45,317 nt of DNA from an uncultured Succinivibrionaceae bacterium (GTDB taxonomy: Bacteria > Pseudomonadota > Gammaproteobacteria > Enterobacterales > Succinivibrionaceae). The stretch's first letter is position 1. Each line of letters starts with the position of its first letter. The notes beneath the pieces were generated by a model. It saw nothing but the letters and a program-made list of their open reading frames with translations, searched no databases and was not told the origin of the DNA. The translations under genes and the position numbers were made by a program. This document shows, one piece after another, positions 36,433-45,317 of this stretch. The stretch is from the NCBI GenBank assembly GCA_949286015.1, contig CASEBB010000071.1, positions 1-45,317 of the forward strand, given 5' to 3'.

Positions 36433-39400
36433 ATGGCGTACAAACAATACGGCACCACTTGGTGGGGCCGCAAATGGCTCGATTCCCTTAGTGGTATCGA
36501 CCTCTCTAATCGTATTCCGCGTGGCCTGTCCTACGCCCGTAACGATAAGGTCTTCGGCGTCAAAATTAACGCCGAGAACGGTACCATTATTGCCCGTGTC
36601 GTCGGTCGCTATAGCCCTTACTACGAGGTTTCCTTACAATTTAAGCGCATCGATGATATCGCCAAAAAGCGTTTCCTCGATCTCGTCGTCCAAGATCTGG
36701 AAATCCTCACCAAGCTCACCAACCGTGAGCTTTCCCCTAAGCTTTTTGATCTGGCCGAAAAGTTAGGCATCCGCCTCTTCCCTACCTCATGGCAAGATAT
36801 CAAAATGCAATGCAACTGCCCTGACTACGCAGTGCCTTGCAAGCACATCGCTGCCGTGATCTACACCGTAAGTGAGCTCTTTGACGCTAACCCTTACCTC
36901 ATCTTTGAGCTGATCGGTATCAACCTCACTGAAGAGCTGGAAGCCCGTCACGTCTTTGATGGCCTGCAAAACGACGATAAGGTTGAGATCCCTTCCTTTG
37001 CTCACCTTTATCGTAACGCTTTAATCGGCTCGGAGCAGTTAAAGCAGATCGCTAAAGAGCATCAGGTCGAGCTGACATTAACCCCAATCGACGAGCCAGA
37101 CGCCGAGCTGCTCTATCAAGCGGACAACCTCTATCGCTACTCCGATAAAGAGGTGATCTTAGACGAGGAGCTGCGTAAAGACTTACAGTCAGTCCGCTTC
37201 TACCAAAACCGTGCTTTAAGCTACGAAGAAGCCATTACCAAGCAAAAGCAGGCTATGGCTGACGTCGAGCAGCAGCTTAAGGACAAGGTCGAAGACATCG
37301 CCTTGCAGACGCCGCTCGTTGAGCGCATCAACAGTAAGCGCGGCCGTCACTCCTCCCGTGAGGACGCTATCTTAGCCCTCTATGGTAACCTCCAAGAGGA
37401 CGAGAAGCGCCTGCGCAATAAGATTGCCCCTCAGCGTAAGCGCCTTGAGGAGCTCGAGCAGCAATATAACGAGGCTCAAGCCCAAACTGAGGCCTTACAA
37501 CAGGCGAATAAGGCTAAGCTCGACGCCTACCACCAGCGCTTAGATGTGGAGCTGCGCTTAGGCTATAACCCTGAGAGTGAGCAAGAGCTCCTCAACAGTG
37601 AGGATCAAGCCGTCCAAGAGGCAGAGGCGGCGCAAAGTGCCTTAGATGCGCAAGCTGATCCATACTTAAGCGACTTAGACGCCATTGATCTGGCTGAGGA
37701 CGATACTGAATTCGCCGCTCTTGATGCGCGTGAGCAAGCAGCATCACCGGACACTGCCGCTCAAGATAAGGCTGCTCCTGAGACTAAGGCTAAGGGCAAG
37801 GGCCGTAAGAGCAAGACTCAGACGGCCAATGATGAGACTGAGCTCAAGGAGTCCGAGGCTAAAGCCGAGCAGGCAGCCGCTGTTGCAGCTACTGCTGATG
37901 CGGCAACAGCAGCGGGAGCAGAGACCGACAGTGGCGAGCCACAGGTGCGCCGCTATCAGGGCTCGCTTAACCTATTAGCCCGCCTCACTTACGTGACCTT
38001 ACCAAACATCGGTGAGTCGCTGTTAAACCTCTTCTCCGAGTCCGCTGCAGGCTTTACTAAGGGTAATCTGCGTACTCGCTTTAACCGCTACTTAGAAAAA
38101 GCAGCGGCTATGGCCACCAAGCAGCTTAAGGACAAGACCGACCGTGATCCAGTGCAATTTGATTACGGTGGGGATGAGGATGCGGTTGCTCCAGCAGCCC
38201 CAGAGGCTGTTGCCTCAAGGACTATTGCCGCTGCTGACAGTGCTGAGGTTGAAGCTGAAGCCGTTGCTCCTGCCGCTACTGCTGCAGCCGCTGGCAAGGG
38301 CACAGCTGGGGCAAAGAAGGCCGCTGGTGCTGCCTCTAAGGGCGCTAAGAAGGGCGAATCCGCTCCTGCTCTGGACGAAGATTTATTTGCGCTCTTAGAT
38401 GCGGTACCTCTTGATCCTTTCAAGGATAAGGCTCTCTTAGACTGGGCTACTCATTTCCTTGCTCAGTGCGATCCGAGCGAGATCAGCAAGCTTAACCAGC
38501 TCTTTTTACAATTAGCGGCCAAAGAAAAAGAGCAAGCAGAGCTCTCTGCGGCTGTCAACAAAGCCAATGAGACCTTAAAGGCTCATGGCCGCAAGCCAGG
38601 CCCAAAGCCAAAGCCAGTCAAGGACGCGCAAGAGCTGGTGCAAAGCAGCGTCACCAAGAGCGCGGCCTTAAACGACGCTATCAGCACCTTAAAGAACAAC
38701 ATTGCCTCGTTCTTAAAGGCCGATGTCAGAGCTATTCCGCTGCGCCGTCAGGCCTTATTGCAGCTGCAAGCTAATCCTCAGCAGTTAGGTGAGATTGCCT
38801 CCTCTAAGGTCGGTGTGAAAGCCTTTAAGACGGTCAAGGCTGTTGCGGCTGAAGCTACTACCGCCGCTCCTAAGGCTGCGACTAAGACTGCCTCTAAGGC
38901 CGCTGCTACAGCTACGGCTGCTGCACCTGCTACGGATGAGATTGCTCCGGTTAAGGTTGCTGCCACTGCCAAGGCGAAGCCAAAGGCCCCACCAAAGCCT
39001 GCTGCTACCCCAGATGAGGTCTTAGCTGCGGTTAACGTGGCCCGTAAGAATGCGCGTGCTAAGATCTTTGCGGCGGTCGAGAAGGGTCAGGACATCAATG
39101 AGCTCTTAGCCGAGGCTAAGAAGTCGATTCAGGAAGCAGCTGCTCTTGCCAAGATCCCTGTGGTGGCTTTTGGTAATGCTGAAACCTGTGCCGCGCCATT
39201 TTCCAGCGACCCAATTAGCGAGCACGGCTACTTCTCGCACTTCCCGCTGTTCTACCTTGATCAGAGCAGCTTGGTCTTAAAGCCAAACGTGCCGTTTAAC
39301 GTCTCGATCTTCTCTAAGGGCACGGAGCGCCACCTCTCGCTGTTCGTCTTTGCTGATGATGCCACTGTACCTGCAGCTACTGAAGACCGCATGTGGAAGG

Positions 39401-42400
39401 ACTTCTTCAGTGAGATCAAGAGCAAGGACAAGGAGCGCGATAAGCAAATGGAGATTGACCAGTCTCTGGTCAAGCGCCATGTGCAAGATTGCGGCGGTCT
39501 CTTTGAGCTCTTCTCGGGCTTTGTGCAAGGGAACAATATCGCCGAGCAAGGTACCGAGACGCGTATCCTCTACTACCTGTGGTATATCGCCTCGAACTTA
39601 GTGCAAGCGCGAGCAGTGATGCCACAGCTGCTCTTAAATGAGCAAGGAGAGATGCAGTGCCGCTGGATTCCAGCTACGGTCTCTGAGGAGATTCGTGATC
39701 TGGTAACCCAAGTGGGCTTAGCTTTACAGGGTTATGAGCATTTCCTCTTTAACCGCTTAGATCGCCAGTACTACCTCAATCCACAGTTCTTAGGTGAGCT
39801 GGTCTTATCGCCATTTATCCAGTCGTACATGGCGTGGGCCTTCCGCGTACCTGAGCGTGACGACGAGACGATTGAAGACCTCCATGTCTTCTTTAACCAT
39901 CGTGCCGTCGACATGCACAGCCAGGATATCGAAGATCAGGGCTTACGCTACCGCTTAGAGAACTGGCTGGCGCCACTGAGCAGTAGCAGCACCATGCAGT
40001 ACATCCCTGTACTGCGCTTTGTCGACCTGCTTAACTACGGCACCTATGGTGACACCATCTTTGCCGACCTTGAAGAGGAAATTCTCGCGCAAGCGCAACA
40101 AGAGCAGCAGGCGCAAGATAAGCGCATGGCTGCTTACGAGAAGCGGGCGAACAAGTTCGACACCGACCTCTTAGAGCTCAATGACGACTTAAAGCAAGCT
40201 GGTATCGGTCGTGACGGCTTTAAGGCCGATGCGGTGGATACGGTCAGCAATGCTGACGGCGTCTACAGCGCTGAGGGGGCTTACTCTGAAGAGGAGCAAG
40301 GCGCTTTCTCGCAGGAGCGTGGTGTTGGTATTGAGCTGGGCTTTATCGGCTTCCCTGCTGAGATGCTGCATGATCTCAAAGAGGCAGGAGTAATTGACGC
40401 CACTGGCTTTGTGGGCTTGCGCCATATTGTCAAGGAGCCGGTCTTTGAGTCGGTGCGTCAGGAGTGCTTACGCACGGTGTCGCGCTTAGCGGTCTTAGCG
40501 CCAAGCCTCGATGCGATCTTTGACAACAAGTTCAACGTGGCGGTGATTCCGCTCAGCCAGCTGTACAACACCATTCACATCGCCCGCACGGCCTTACAGC
40601 TCATGGGTGTGCGTCTGGTGCTGCCAAAGAGCCTGCAGCAGATCTTAAAGCCATCCTCCGTGATGAAGATGGACGCGGAGAATAGAGGCCAGCCGATCGT
40701 CAAGTTCCTTGATCTTGAGAGCTTGCTGTCCTTTAAGTGGCAGGTGGCCATTGGTGATCACTCCTTAGACAAGAAGGAGTTTGAGCACCTCCTTGCCAAC
40801 GCCGGTCAAGTGGTGCGCTTTAAGGACAGCTTCGTCTACGCCGATCCGGATATGTTAAAGCAGATCCAGACGCGCTACGAGAAGCTCAAGAACATGAAGA
40901 CCTCCAAGAGCGACCTCTTAGAGGCGCTGCTCACGGGCACCTTTGAGGATCACGATGTGGCGTTAAGCGCCAACCTCGAGAACATCCTCTCAGGCATGTT
41001 CAACAACGACCCAATTGAGCTGCCACAGGGCTTAAAGCAAGCGGACAACAACAAGCTGCGTGAGTATCAGGTGCGTGGTTATGAGTGGTTGATTCGCAAC
41101 AGCCGCATTCAGGTGGGATCGATTCTCGCCGATGACATGGGCTTGGGTAAGACGTTGCAAGTGATTGCAGCTATCCTGCGCCTGAAGGAGGATAAGTTCT
41201 TAACCCCAGAGCACCCAGCGCTGGTGGTGGTACCGACCTCGCTGATCAACAACTGGATCCGTGAGATCAATGATCGTGCGGATAACTTAAAGATCTTTAC
41301 CTTCTATGGCAACGCCGCGACGTCGCTTGAGGGGGTAGAGGCTGACATCATCCTCACCACCTACGGTACGGCCCGCAGCCGTATTGAGAAGCTGCAAGCT
41401 AAGCACTTTAGCTTGCTGGTGATTGATGAGGCGCAGAACATTAAGTCGCTCAACACGGCGGTCAATAAGGCGCTGCGTACCATTGAGGCTGACCAGTTCA
41501 TTGCCATGTCGGGTACACCGGTGGAGAACCGTCTCTTGGAGTACTACTCCATTCTCGACTTCGTTAATCGTGGCATGTTTGGCTCGGTCTCGAAGTTTAG
41601 CCGCAACTTTGCGGTGCCGATTGAGCGTGACCACGACAGCCACGCGGTGGAGCGCTTTAAGCGCTTAACGGCGCCGTTTATCATGCGTCGCCTCAAGACC
41701 GACAAGAACGTCATCAATGACCTGCCAGATAAGATCATTGCTGATCAGTACTGCACGCTGACACCTACGCAGGTGTCGCTGTACGAAGCGGTGGTGGAGA
41801 ACAAGATGCGCATCTTGAAGGAAGCCAGCGAGTCGGGGCAAGACAGCCAAGAGCGTCGCGCCATTATTCTGAGCCTGATTCAGAACTTAAAGGCGATCTG
41901 CAACTCGCCTGCGCAGTATGCGCCTAATGACGCCACCTGCTTACCTGAGGATTCGGGTAAGGTGGAGCGCTTATTAGAGCTGCTTGAGGACATTCTGTCG
42001 CGTCCTGATGACAAGGTGCTGATCTTTACGCAGTCGGTGGTGATGGGCCGTCTGTTACAGGGCGTGATCGAGTCCAAGTTTGGTCGCGAGCCACAGTTCC
42101 TGTACGGTGGTCTTGATGTCAAGACCCGTATGGCGATGGTGGACAAGTTCCAGCACGATGCCAAGGAGCGTGTGCTGTTACTGTCGCTGCGTGCGGCGGG
42201 TACTGGTCTCAACCTCACCCAGGCCAACAATGTGATTCACTTTGACCTGTGGTGGAATCCGGCGGTGGAGAACCAGGCGACTGACCGTGCGTTCCGTATT
42301 GGTCAGAAGCGTAAGGTCAATGTGTACCGCTTCATTTGCGCTAACACCTTTGAGGAGCGCATTAATGACATGCTGATCTCCAAGCGAGATCTGGCGGACA

Positions 42401-42483
42401 TGGCGGTGGTGACGGGCGAGAACTGGATTGGTTCGATGTCCGATCGCCAGTTAAACGACCTGTTCTCGCTGCATGCGGAGTAG
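36433..42483 (+). CDS. Giant SWIM zinc-finger SNF2-family helicase
   Basis: 2016 residues, roughly twice a typical bacterial SWIM-SNF2 protein. The start has the WWGRKWLDSL motif that opens this family, then a SWIM zinc finger with C127, C129, C136 and H138 (CNCPDYAVPCKH). Residues about 250-370 are coiled coil. Residues about 390-910 are mostly Ala/Lys/Glu-rich low complexity with two or more ordered islands. From about 1540 comes the Swi2/Snf2 ATPase: motif I DDMGLGKT (K1573), motif II DEAQ (1665-1668), SGTPVEN, then the helicase C lobe with AAGTGLNLTQANNVIHFD and the arginine-finger motif ATDRAFRIGQ. It is a DNA-dependent ATPase predicted to move along duplex DNA and displace bound protein. 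Alone on its transcript; no restriction or defence gene adjoins it. Weak Shine-Dalgarno (GAGA) before the ATG. Confidence 0.92.
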   Translation: MAYKQYGTTWWGRKWLDSLSGIDLSNRIPRGLSYARNDKVFGVKINAENGTIIARVVGRYSPYYEVSLQFKRIDDIAKKRFLDLVVQDLEILTKLTNRELSPKLFDLAEKLGIRLFPTSWQDIKMQCNCPDYAVPCKHIAAVIYTVSELFDANPYLIFELIGINLTEELEARHVFDGLQNDDKVEIPSFAHLYRNALIGSEQLKQIAKEHQVELTLTPIDEPDAELLYQADNLYRYSDKEVILDEELRKDLQSVRFYQNRALSYEEAITKQKQAMADVEQQLKDKVEDIALQTPLVERINSKRGRHSSREDAILALYGNLQEDEKRLRNKIAPQRKRLEELEQQYNEAQAQTEALQQANKAKLDAYHQRLDVELRLGYNPESEQELLNSEDQAVQEAEAAQSALDAQADPYLSDLDAIDLAEDDTEFAALDAREQAASPDTAAQDKAAPETKAKGKGRKSKTQTANDETELKESEAKAEQAAAVAATADAATAAGAETDSGEPQVRRYQGSLNLLARLTYVTLPNIGESLLNLFSESAAGFTKGNLRTRFNRYLEKAAAMATKQLKDKTDRDPVQFDYGGDEDAVAPAAPEAVASRTIAAADSAEVEAEAVAPAATAAAAGKGTAGAKKAAGAASKGAKKGESAPALDEDLFALLDAVPLDPFKDKALLDWATHFLAQCDPSEISKLNQLFLQLAAKEKEQAELSAAVNKANETLKAHGRKPGPKPKPVKDAQELVQSSVTKSAALNDAISTLKNNIASFLKADVRAIPLRRQALLQLQANPQQLGEIASSKVGVKAFKTVKAVAAEATTAAPKAATKTASKAAATATAAAPATDEIAPVKVAATAKAKPKAPPKPAATPDEVLAAVNVARKNARAKIFAAVEKGQDINELLAEAKKSIQEAAALAKIPVVAFGNAETCAAPFSSDPISEHGYFSHFPLFYLDQSSLVLKPNVPFNVSIFSKGTERHLSLFVFADDATVPAATEDRMWKDFFSEIKSKDKERDKQMEIDQSLVKRHVQDCGGLFELFSGFVQGNNIAEQGTETRILYYLWYIASNLVQARAVMPQLLLNEQGEMQCRWIPATVSEEIRDLVTQVGLALQGYEHFLFNRLDRQYYLNPQFLGELVLSPFIQSYMAWAFRVPERDDETIEDLHVFFNHRAVDMHSQDIEDQGLRYRLENWLAPLSSSSTMQYIPVLRFVDLLNYGTYGDTIFADLEEEILAQAQQEQQAQDKRMAAYEKRANKFDTDLLELNDDLKQAGIGRDGFKADAVDTVSNADGVYSAEGAYSEEEQGAFSQERGVGIELGFIGFPAEMLHDLKEAGVIDATGFVGLRHIVKEPVFESVRQECLRTVSRLAVLAPSLDAIFDNKFNVAVIPLSQLYNTIHIARTALQLMGVRLVLPKSLQQILKPSSVMKMDAENRGQPIVKFLDLESLLSFKWQVAIGDHSLDKKEFEHLLANAGQVVRFKDSFVYADPDMLKQIQTRYEKLKNMKTSKSDLLEALLTGTFEDHDVALSANLENILSGMFNNDPIELPQGLKQADNNKLREYQVRGYEWLIRNSRIQVGSILADDMGLGKTLQVIAAILRLKEDKFLTPEHPALVVVPTSLINNWIREINDRADNLKIFTFYGNAATSLEGVEADIILTTYGTARSRIEKLQAKHFSLLVIDEAQNIKSLNTAVNKALRTIEADQFIAMSGTPVENRLLEYYSILDFVNRGMFGSVSKFSRNFAVPIERDHDSHAVERFKRLTAPFIMRRLKTDKNVINDLPDKIIADQYCTLTPTQVSLYEAVVENKMRILKEASESGQDSQERRAIILSLIQNLKAICNSPAQYAPNDATCLPEDSGKVERLLELLEDILSRPDDKVLIFTQSVVMGRLLQGVIESKFGREPQFLYGGLDVKTRMAMVDKFQHDAKERVLLLSLRAAGTGLNLTQANNVIHFDLWWNPAVENQATDRAFRIGQKRKVNVYRFICANTFEERINDMLISKRDLADMAVVTGENWIGSMSDRQLNDLFSLHAE

Positions 42484-42499
42484 GGTGGCGTGGTCTTAG

Positions 42500-42526
42500 G
42501 GTAGCTTAAGAGGCTCTTAAGCTACC
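42500..42526 (+). terminator. Perfect 13-bp hairpin after the SNF2 gene
   Basis: GGTAGCTTAAGAG-G-CTCTTAAGCTACC, 17 bases after the stop. There is only TTGA after it, so a strong hairpin but a poor intrinsic terminator; it may act as a 3' barrier. Confidence 0.55.
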
Positions 42527-42726
42527 TTGAGGATGCACTGCGCGACACTGGCGGTAACTGCAAAAGCGCCTGACGAGGCTTTATCTCTATAGGCGCGCTG
42601 CAGCACACACCGCCTCTCAGGGTAAAACCTGATTGTAGGCACGCTGTGCAGTGCAGCGCAGCAGTGGCGCCTTACGTACCTACGCACGCTGTTGGCAGTG
42701 CCCTGCGCACCGCACAGCACCAAAAG

Positions 42727-42764
42727 AAAAGGGAGATCTCAGCAATTGGATCTCCCTTTTTTCT
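42727..42764 (+). terminator. Rho-independent terminator facing the SNF2 gene
   Basis: AAAAGGGAGATC / GATCTCCCTTTT with a 10-base loop and then TTCTT. The A-run side makes it usable in both directions. About 240 bases past the SNF2 stop; the DNA between shows no gene. Confidence 0.8.
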
Positions 42765-42780
42765 TGGGCGCAGAGACGGA

Positions 42781-42804
42781 AAAGGGAGCCGTAGCTCCCT
42801 TTTC
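42781..42804 (-). terminator. Rho-independent terminator of alaA
   Basis: AAAAGGGAGC-CGTA-GCTCCCTTTT, 26 bases past the alaA stop. It shares the AAAAGGGAG stem base with the neighbouring terminator, so alternative pairing between the two hairpins is possible. Confidence 0.8.
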
Positions 42805-42829
42805 CTGTCCCTTTAGCAGCGCCACCGCA

Positions 42830-44044
42830 TTACTGGTGGTAGCTCTTTAAGAAGTGCTCTAAGCGGTTGCCTGCATCTTCAATCACGTCCACGTCTGGTA
42901 AAAACACCACGCGGAAGTGATCCGGCGCAATCCAGTTAAAGCCCGTGCCTTGCACCACCAGCATTTTCTCTTGACGCAGCAGGTCTAAGCAGAACTTCTG
43001 ATCGTCCTTAATGTTAAAGCGCTTGATGTCAAGCTTAGGGAACATGTACAGCGCGCCATGAGGCTTCTTTACCGACACGCCTGGGATGGCGCTTAAGCGC
43101 TCGTACATCGCCTCACGTTGACGGTGTAAACGGCCACCTGGGACGATGAGCTCGTTAATACTCTGGTAGCCACCTAAGGCCGTCTGAATGGCGTATTGCA
43201 GTGGCACGTTAGCGCACAGACGCATCGCCATCATCATGCGGATACCCTCAATGTAACCGCGCATCTTGTTCTTTGGGCCCGTGATGATCATCCAGCCTTG
43301 TCTAAAGCCGCAAGCACGGTAGACCTTGGACAGGCCATTGTAGGTGATCACTGGGATGTCATCACACAGCGTGCAGATACTGCGGTGCGCGTGGTCATCG
43401 TAGAGGATCTTGTCGTAGATCTCATCGGAAAAGATCATGAGATCGTGTTCACGGCAGATGTCGATCAGAGCTTGTAACAGCTCCGTGCTGTACACAGCGC
43501 CAGTTGGGTTGTTTGGATTGATGATCACAATGCCACGGGTACGTGGGGTGATCTTACGCTTGATGTCCTCAAGATCTGGGAACCAGTCCTGCTCCTCATC
43601 GCAGACGTAGTGCACCGCATGGCCGCCCGCTAAGGTCACACCGGCAGTCCACAGAGGGTAGTCAGGAGCTGGGACTAAGATCTCATCGCCGTTATTGAGC
43701 AGGGCGTTCATGGAGGTGGTAATGAGCTCGGAGACACCATTACCGATGTAGACGTCCTCGACGTCAGCGTTCTTGAGGCCCTTCTGCTGGTAGTACTGGG
43801 CAATGGCTTTACGAGCCGAGAAAATACCGTTGGATTCGCAGTAGCCTTGGGCGTTAGGCAGGTTTCTCACGACATCGCGAATCACCTCTTCAGGGGCTTC
43901 GAAACCGAAGCTGGCGAGGTTACCGATGTTGAGCTTTAAGATGCGGACGCCCTCATCTTCCATGCGGCAAGCTTCTTGGTGGATACGACCACGGATGTCG
44001 TAGCAGACGTGATCGAGCTTATGTGATTTTTCAATCGGCTTCAT
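42830..44044 (-). CDS. alaA: Glutamate-pyruvate aminotransferase AlaA
   Basis: 404 residues, the same length as E. coli AlaA (YfbQ). A fold-type I PLP aminotransferase that makes L-alanine from pyruvate using glutamate. Visible landmarks: LNIGNLASFGFEAPEEV at the start, YIGNGVSELI, the substrate-gate APDYPLWTA, NPNNPTGAVYS, FSDEIYDKILYDD, and the PLP lysine within YNGLSKVYRACGFRQGW. The C-terminal substrate-binding arginine is in FRVVFLPD. It is alone between terminators and a 770-base upstream spacer. The Shine-Dalgarno before 44044 is weak. Confidence 0.95.
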   Translation of the reverse strand: MKPIEKSHKLDHVCYDIRGRIHQEACRMEDEGVRILKLNIGNLASFGFEAPEEVIRDVVRNLPNAQGYCESNGIFSARKAIAQYYQQKGLKNADVEDVYIGNGVSELITTSMNALLNNGDEILVPAPDYPLWTAGVTLAGGHAVHYVCDEEQDWFPDLEDIKRKITPRTRGIVIINPNNPTGAVYSTELLQALIDICREHDLMIFSDEIYDKILYDDHAHRSICTLCDDIPVITYNGLSKVYRACGFRQGWMIITGPKNKMRGYIEGIRMMMAMRLCANVPLQYAIQTALGGYQSINELIVPGGRLHRQREAMYERLSAIPGVSVKKPHGALYMFPKLDIKRFNIKDDQKFCLDLLRQEKMLVVQGTGFNWIAPDHFRVVFLPDVDVIEDAGNRLEHFLKSYHQ

Positions 44045-44812
44045 AAAACGATGAACTGGATCGCCGCTTCACGGCCTCTTATGAGGCAAGGCCAGCAATC
44101 GCAGTCTCCAATACAAGTGACAGCAGCGTCTGAGGAAACCTAGTTAGTGCGGGTACCCAGAGCCTTTGCTTTGGGCTGCCACACAGATCCGCAGGGCATC
44201 GCTTTCAGCCGTGCTAAATCTTCGCAGCGGCGGGTTTTACCGTAAGGGGGTAGAGCCCACAAGGGAGGATAAAGCCTCACCTTTGAGGGTAAGTCCTCAC
44301 CACCGAGGGGGCCTCGGGCTGGAGCTAACTAAACTTCGACAGACAGTCGACGGCCATTGTAGCACTAGCGTCAGAAGGGGGCTGAGGAAAAAAGGAAAAG
44401 ACTGTGACTACGGAGGGAATTTCAGGAGTGGGTCAAAAGCACAGTAGCGGCGCCACTTGAGGTGCCTGAGGTGGCAATACCTGAGGTGAGAGCGTGGCGG
44501 TGGGAAGTTGGGTAGATGTGTAGGTGGTGTGGTAGGTAGAGCTGTGCGCATACCAGCGATCTTAAGCTCATAATGGCTTGAGGCTGCTCTGGGGGTACGC
44601 CCATGCTCTATGGTGATTAGTGCTGCAAGTGGTTGCTTAGAGCTTACCAGCTGGTTTTGCGCGGCGGAATCACCCTGAGGGATGATATATGACGCTCTGA
44701 GTTGAGAGAGCCACCCCCTAGCAACACGATGCTCATGATGCCCATCCTCAAGATTGTGCGGCCATAAGTGCTGACAGCCTACGATGCTGTGCTCAGCACA
44801 GCTGTGTGCTAC
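44045..44812. other. Spacer upstream of alaA
   Basis: 770 bases with no credible gene. GGT-rich purine runs (about 44480-44560) and a short GGGTAAGTCCTCACC/AAAGCCTCACC repeat near 44270-44300 are visible. The open frames at 44166 and 44422 lack start signals. Confidence 0.45.
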
Positions 44813-44920
44813 TTACTTCTTATTTTGCCCTTCCATCGTCTCGTCAACAATATGGATTAAGTACACCAGCAGAGCAATAAACGGCACGATAATAATAAGA
44901 CCAGCAAAAAATTGCAGCAT
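44813..44920 (-). CDS. 35-residue hydrophobic peptide (candidate small membrane protein or type I toxin)
   Basis: ATG at 44920 with AAGGAA 4-5 bases upstream. Residues 2-23 form one membrane helix (FFAGLIIIVPFIALLVYLI, with a central Pro) and the last 12 are polar and charged (DETMEGQNKK). A second, diverged copy lies 203 bases away on the same strand, and the Shine-Dalgarno, spacing and coding length are conserved between them. This supports translation of the ancestor. After the stop comes a GCTGTGCT-G-AGCACAGC hairpin. The layout (tandem repeats of a single-helix peptide with a polar tail) is reminiscent of type I toxins such as Fst/Ldr or of small membrane subunits, but no specific family is recognised. 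Confidence 0.65.
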   Translation of the reverse strand: MLQFFAGLIIIVPFIALLVYLIHIVDETMEGQNKK

Positions 44921-45015
44921 GTTTCCTTCGTTCGGTCATTGCCTAAAGCAGTTGGGTGAAGAGTGTGGTCAGAGGTGCCGACAGCCTATGATACCTTGCT
45001 CGGCACAGCTAGGAG

Positions 45016-45123
45016 CTACTTCTTATTTTGCTCATCCACCATCTCGTTAATAATATGGACTAATTACACCAGCAGAGCAATGCACGGCACGATAATAAAA
45101 AGGGCAGCAAAAGTTTGCAGCAT
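45016..45123 (-). pseudogene. Second copy of the 35-residue peptide gene, with a nonsense codon
   Basis: The same 36-codon length and a stronger Shine-Dalgarno (GGAGGAAACATG). Codon 20, TAC (Tyr) in the other copy, is TAA here (45066-45064), cutting the peptide to 19 residues (MLQTFAALFIIVPCIALLV). After it the frame continues to match (LVHIINEMVDEQNKK) up to the TAG. Eleven other codons differ, mostly conservatively, so the duplication is not recent. Confidence 0.7.
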
Positions 45124-45235
45124 GTTTCCTCCGGTTAGCCATTGTCTAAAGCGGCTGGGTGATAGCCATTGCTACATGATTGGAATAGGAAACAAGGCCT
45201 ACTGTACGGTCGCGTGCAACAGTTAACCTGTGGCC

Positions 45236-45244
45236 TGCTATACT
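45236..45244 (+). promoter_or_regulatory. Extended -10 promoter of the right-edge gene
   Basis: TGCTATACT, an extended -10 (TGn + TATACT), 33 bases before the ATG at 45278. No good -35 is visible, as is usual for extended -10 promoters. Confidence 0.5.
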
Positions 45245-45277
45245 AGCGACGTAAAACACAGATGCTCTGGAGGCAGA

Positions 45278-45317
45278 ATGGCACGTAAGGTTACCCTGAA
45301 GCAGGCTAGTCTTGCTG
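45278..45317 (+). CDS. N-terminus of a gene cut by the window edge (possibly LacI-type regulator)
   Basis: ATG at 45278 with GGAGG 6 bases upstream. Only 13 codons are seen (MARKVTLKQASLA). The VTLKQ...LA pattern resembles the start of the LacI-family helix-turn-helix, but this is too short to be sure. Confidence 0.4.
   Translation, partial: MARKVTLKQASLA

Noticed and set aside
37685..38398. Open frames inside the SNF2 gene in other frames, Leu/Arg- or Ala-rich
   Set aside because: Shadows of the low-complexity Ala/Lys coding sequence.

Overview
This window looks like chromosomal DNA of a gut-type gammaproteobacterium, most plausibly a member of the Succinivibrionaceae (Anaerobiospirillum/Succinivibrio relatives). 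This is an inference from gene content. LptD and SurA (outer-membrane assembly), ZapD, YacG and CoaE in the enterobacterial order, XerD with a very E. coli-like C-terminus, SstT and AlaA all point to Gammaproteobacteria. Intact protein genes cover only about 58% of the window. Many core proteins carry Ala/Gln/Thr-rich insertions or extensions, and the intergenic DNA is long and filled with short dispersed repeats. No rRNA, CRISPR array, transposase gene or phage gene cluster was seen.

Layout. 1-4.5 kb: a surface-polysaccharide-like operon on the minus strand, made of an FAD/NAD-binding oxidoreductase whose start codon runs into a 12-G tract (candidate phase-variation switch) and a large polytopic membrane protein split by a frameshift. 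4.9-10.4 kb: surA and lptD (minus), separated by 1.3 kb of repeat DNA. 11.7-14.1 kb: coaE, zapD, yacG (minus). 15.7-18.0 kb: a lipoprotein and xerD (plus). 19.0-20.8 kb: an AraC-type regulator. 20.8-25.3 kb: a 4.5-kb stretch almost without credible genes. 25.3-27.8 kb: a translationally coupled 6-phospho-beta-glucosidase and ROK kinase, together able to make and use phosphorylated beta-glucosides. 28.1-29.8 kb: a dead AAA-ATPase-like gene holding two short terminal-inverted-repeat elements; removing each with one target duplication restores the frame exactly. 30.0-34.0 kb: sstT, a degenerate aminoglycoside-phosphotransferase-fold protein, and a TauE/SafE-family permease. 34.4-34.7 kb: tRNA-Arg, tRNA-His and tRNA-Leu with promoter and terminator. 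36.4-42.5 kb: a 2016-residue SWIM/SNF2 helicase. 42.8-44.0 kb: alaA. 44.8-45.1 kb: two tandem genes for 35-residue hydrophobic peptides, one killed by a nonsense codon. The right end enters a new plus-strand gene.

The least expected structure is between the genes. There are four copies of an approximately 155-bp imperfectly palindromic element (family A), three of a second terminal-inverted-repeat element (family C), two copies each of families B and D, a four-unit 20-bp dyad array upstream of lptD, and a 10-bp CACTCC-type repeat in the upstream region of two unrelated genes (surA and the SNF2 gene). All family assignments come from reading conserved motifs by eye. No database search was possible.
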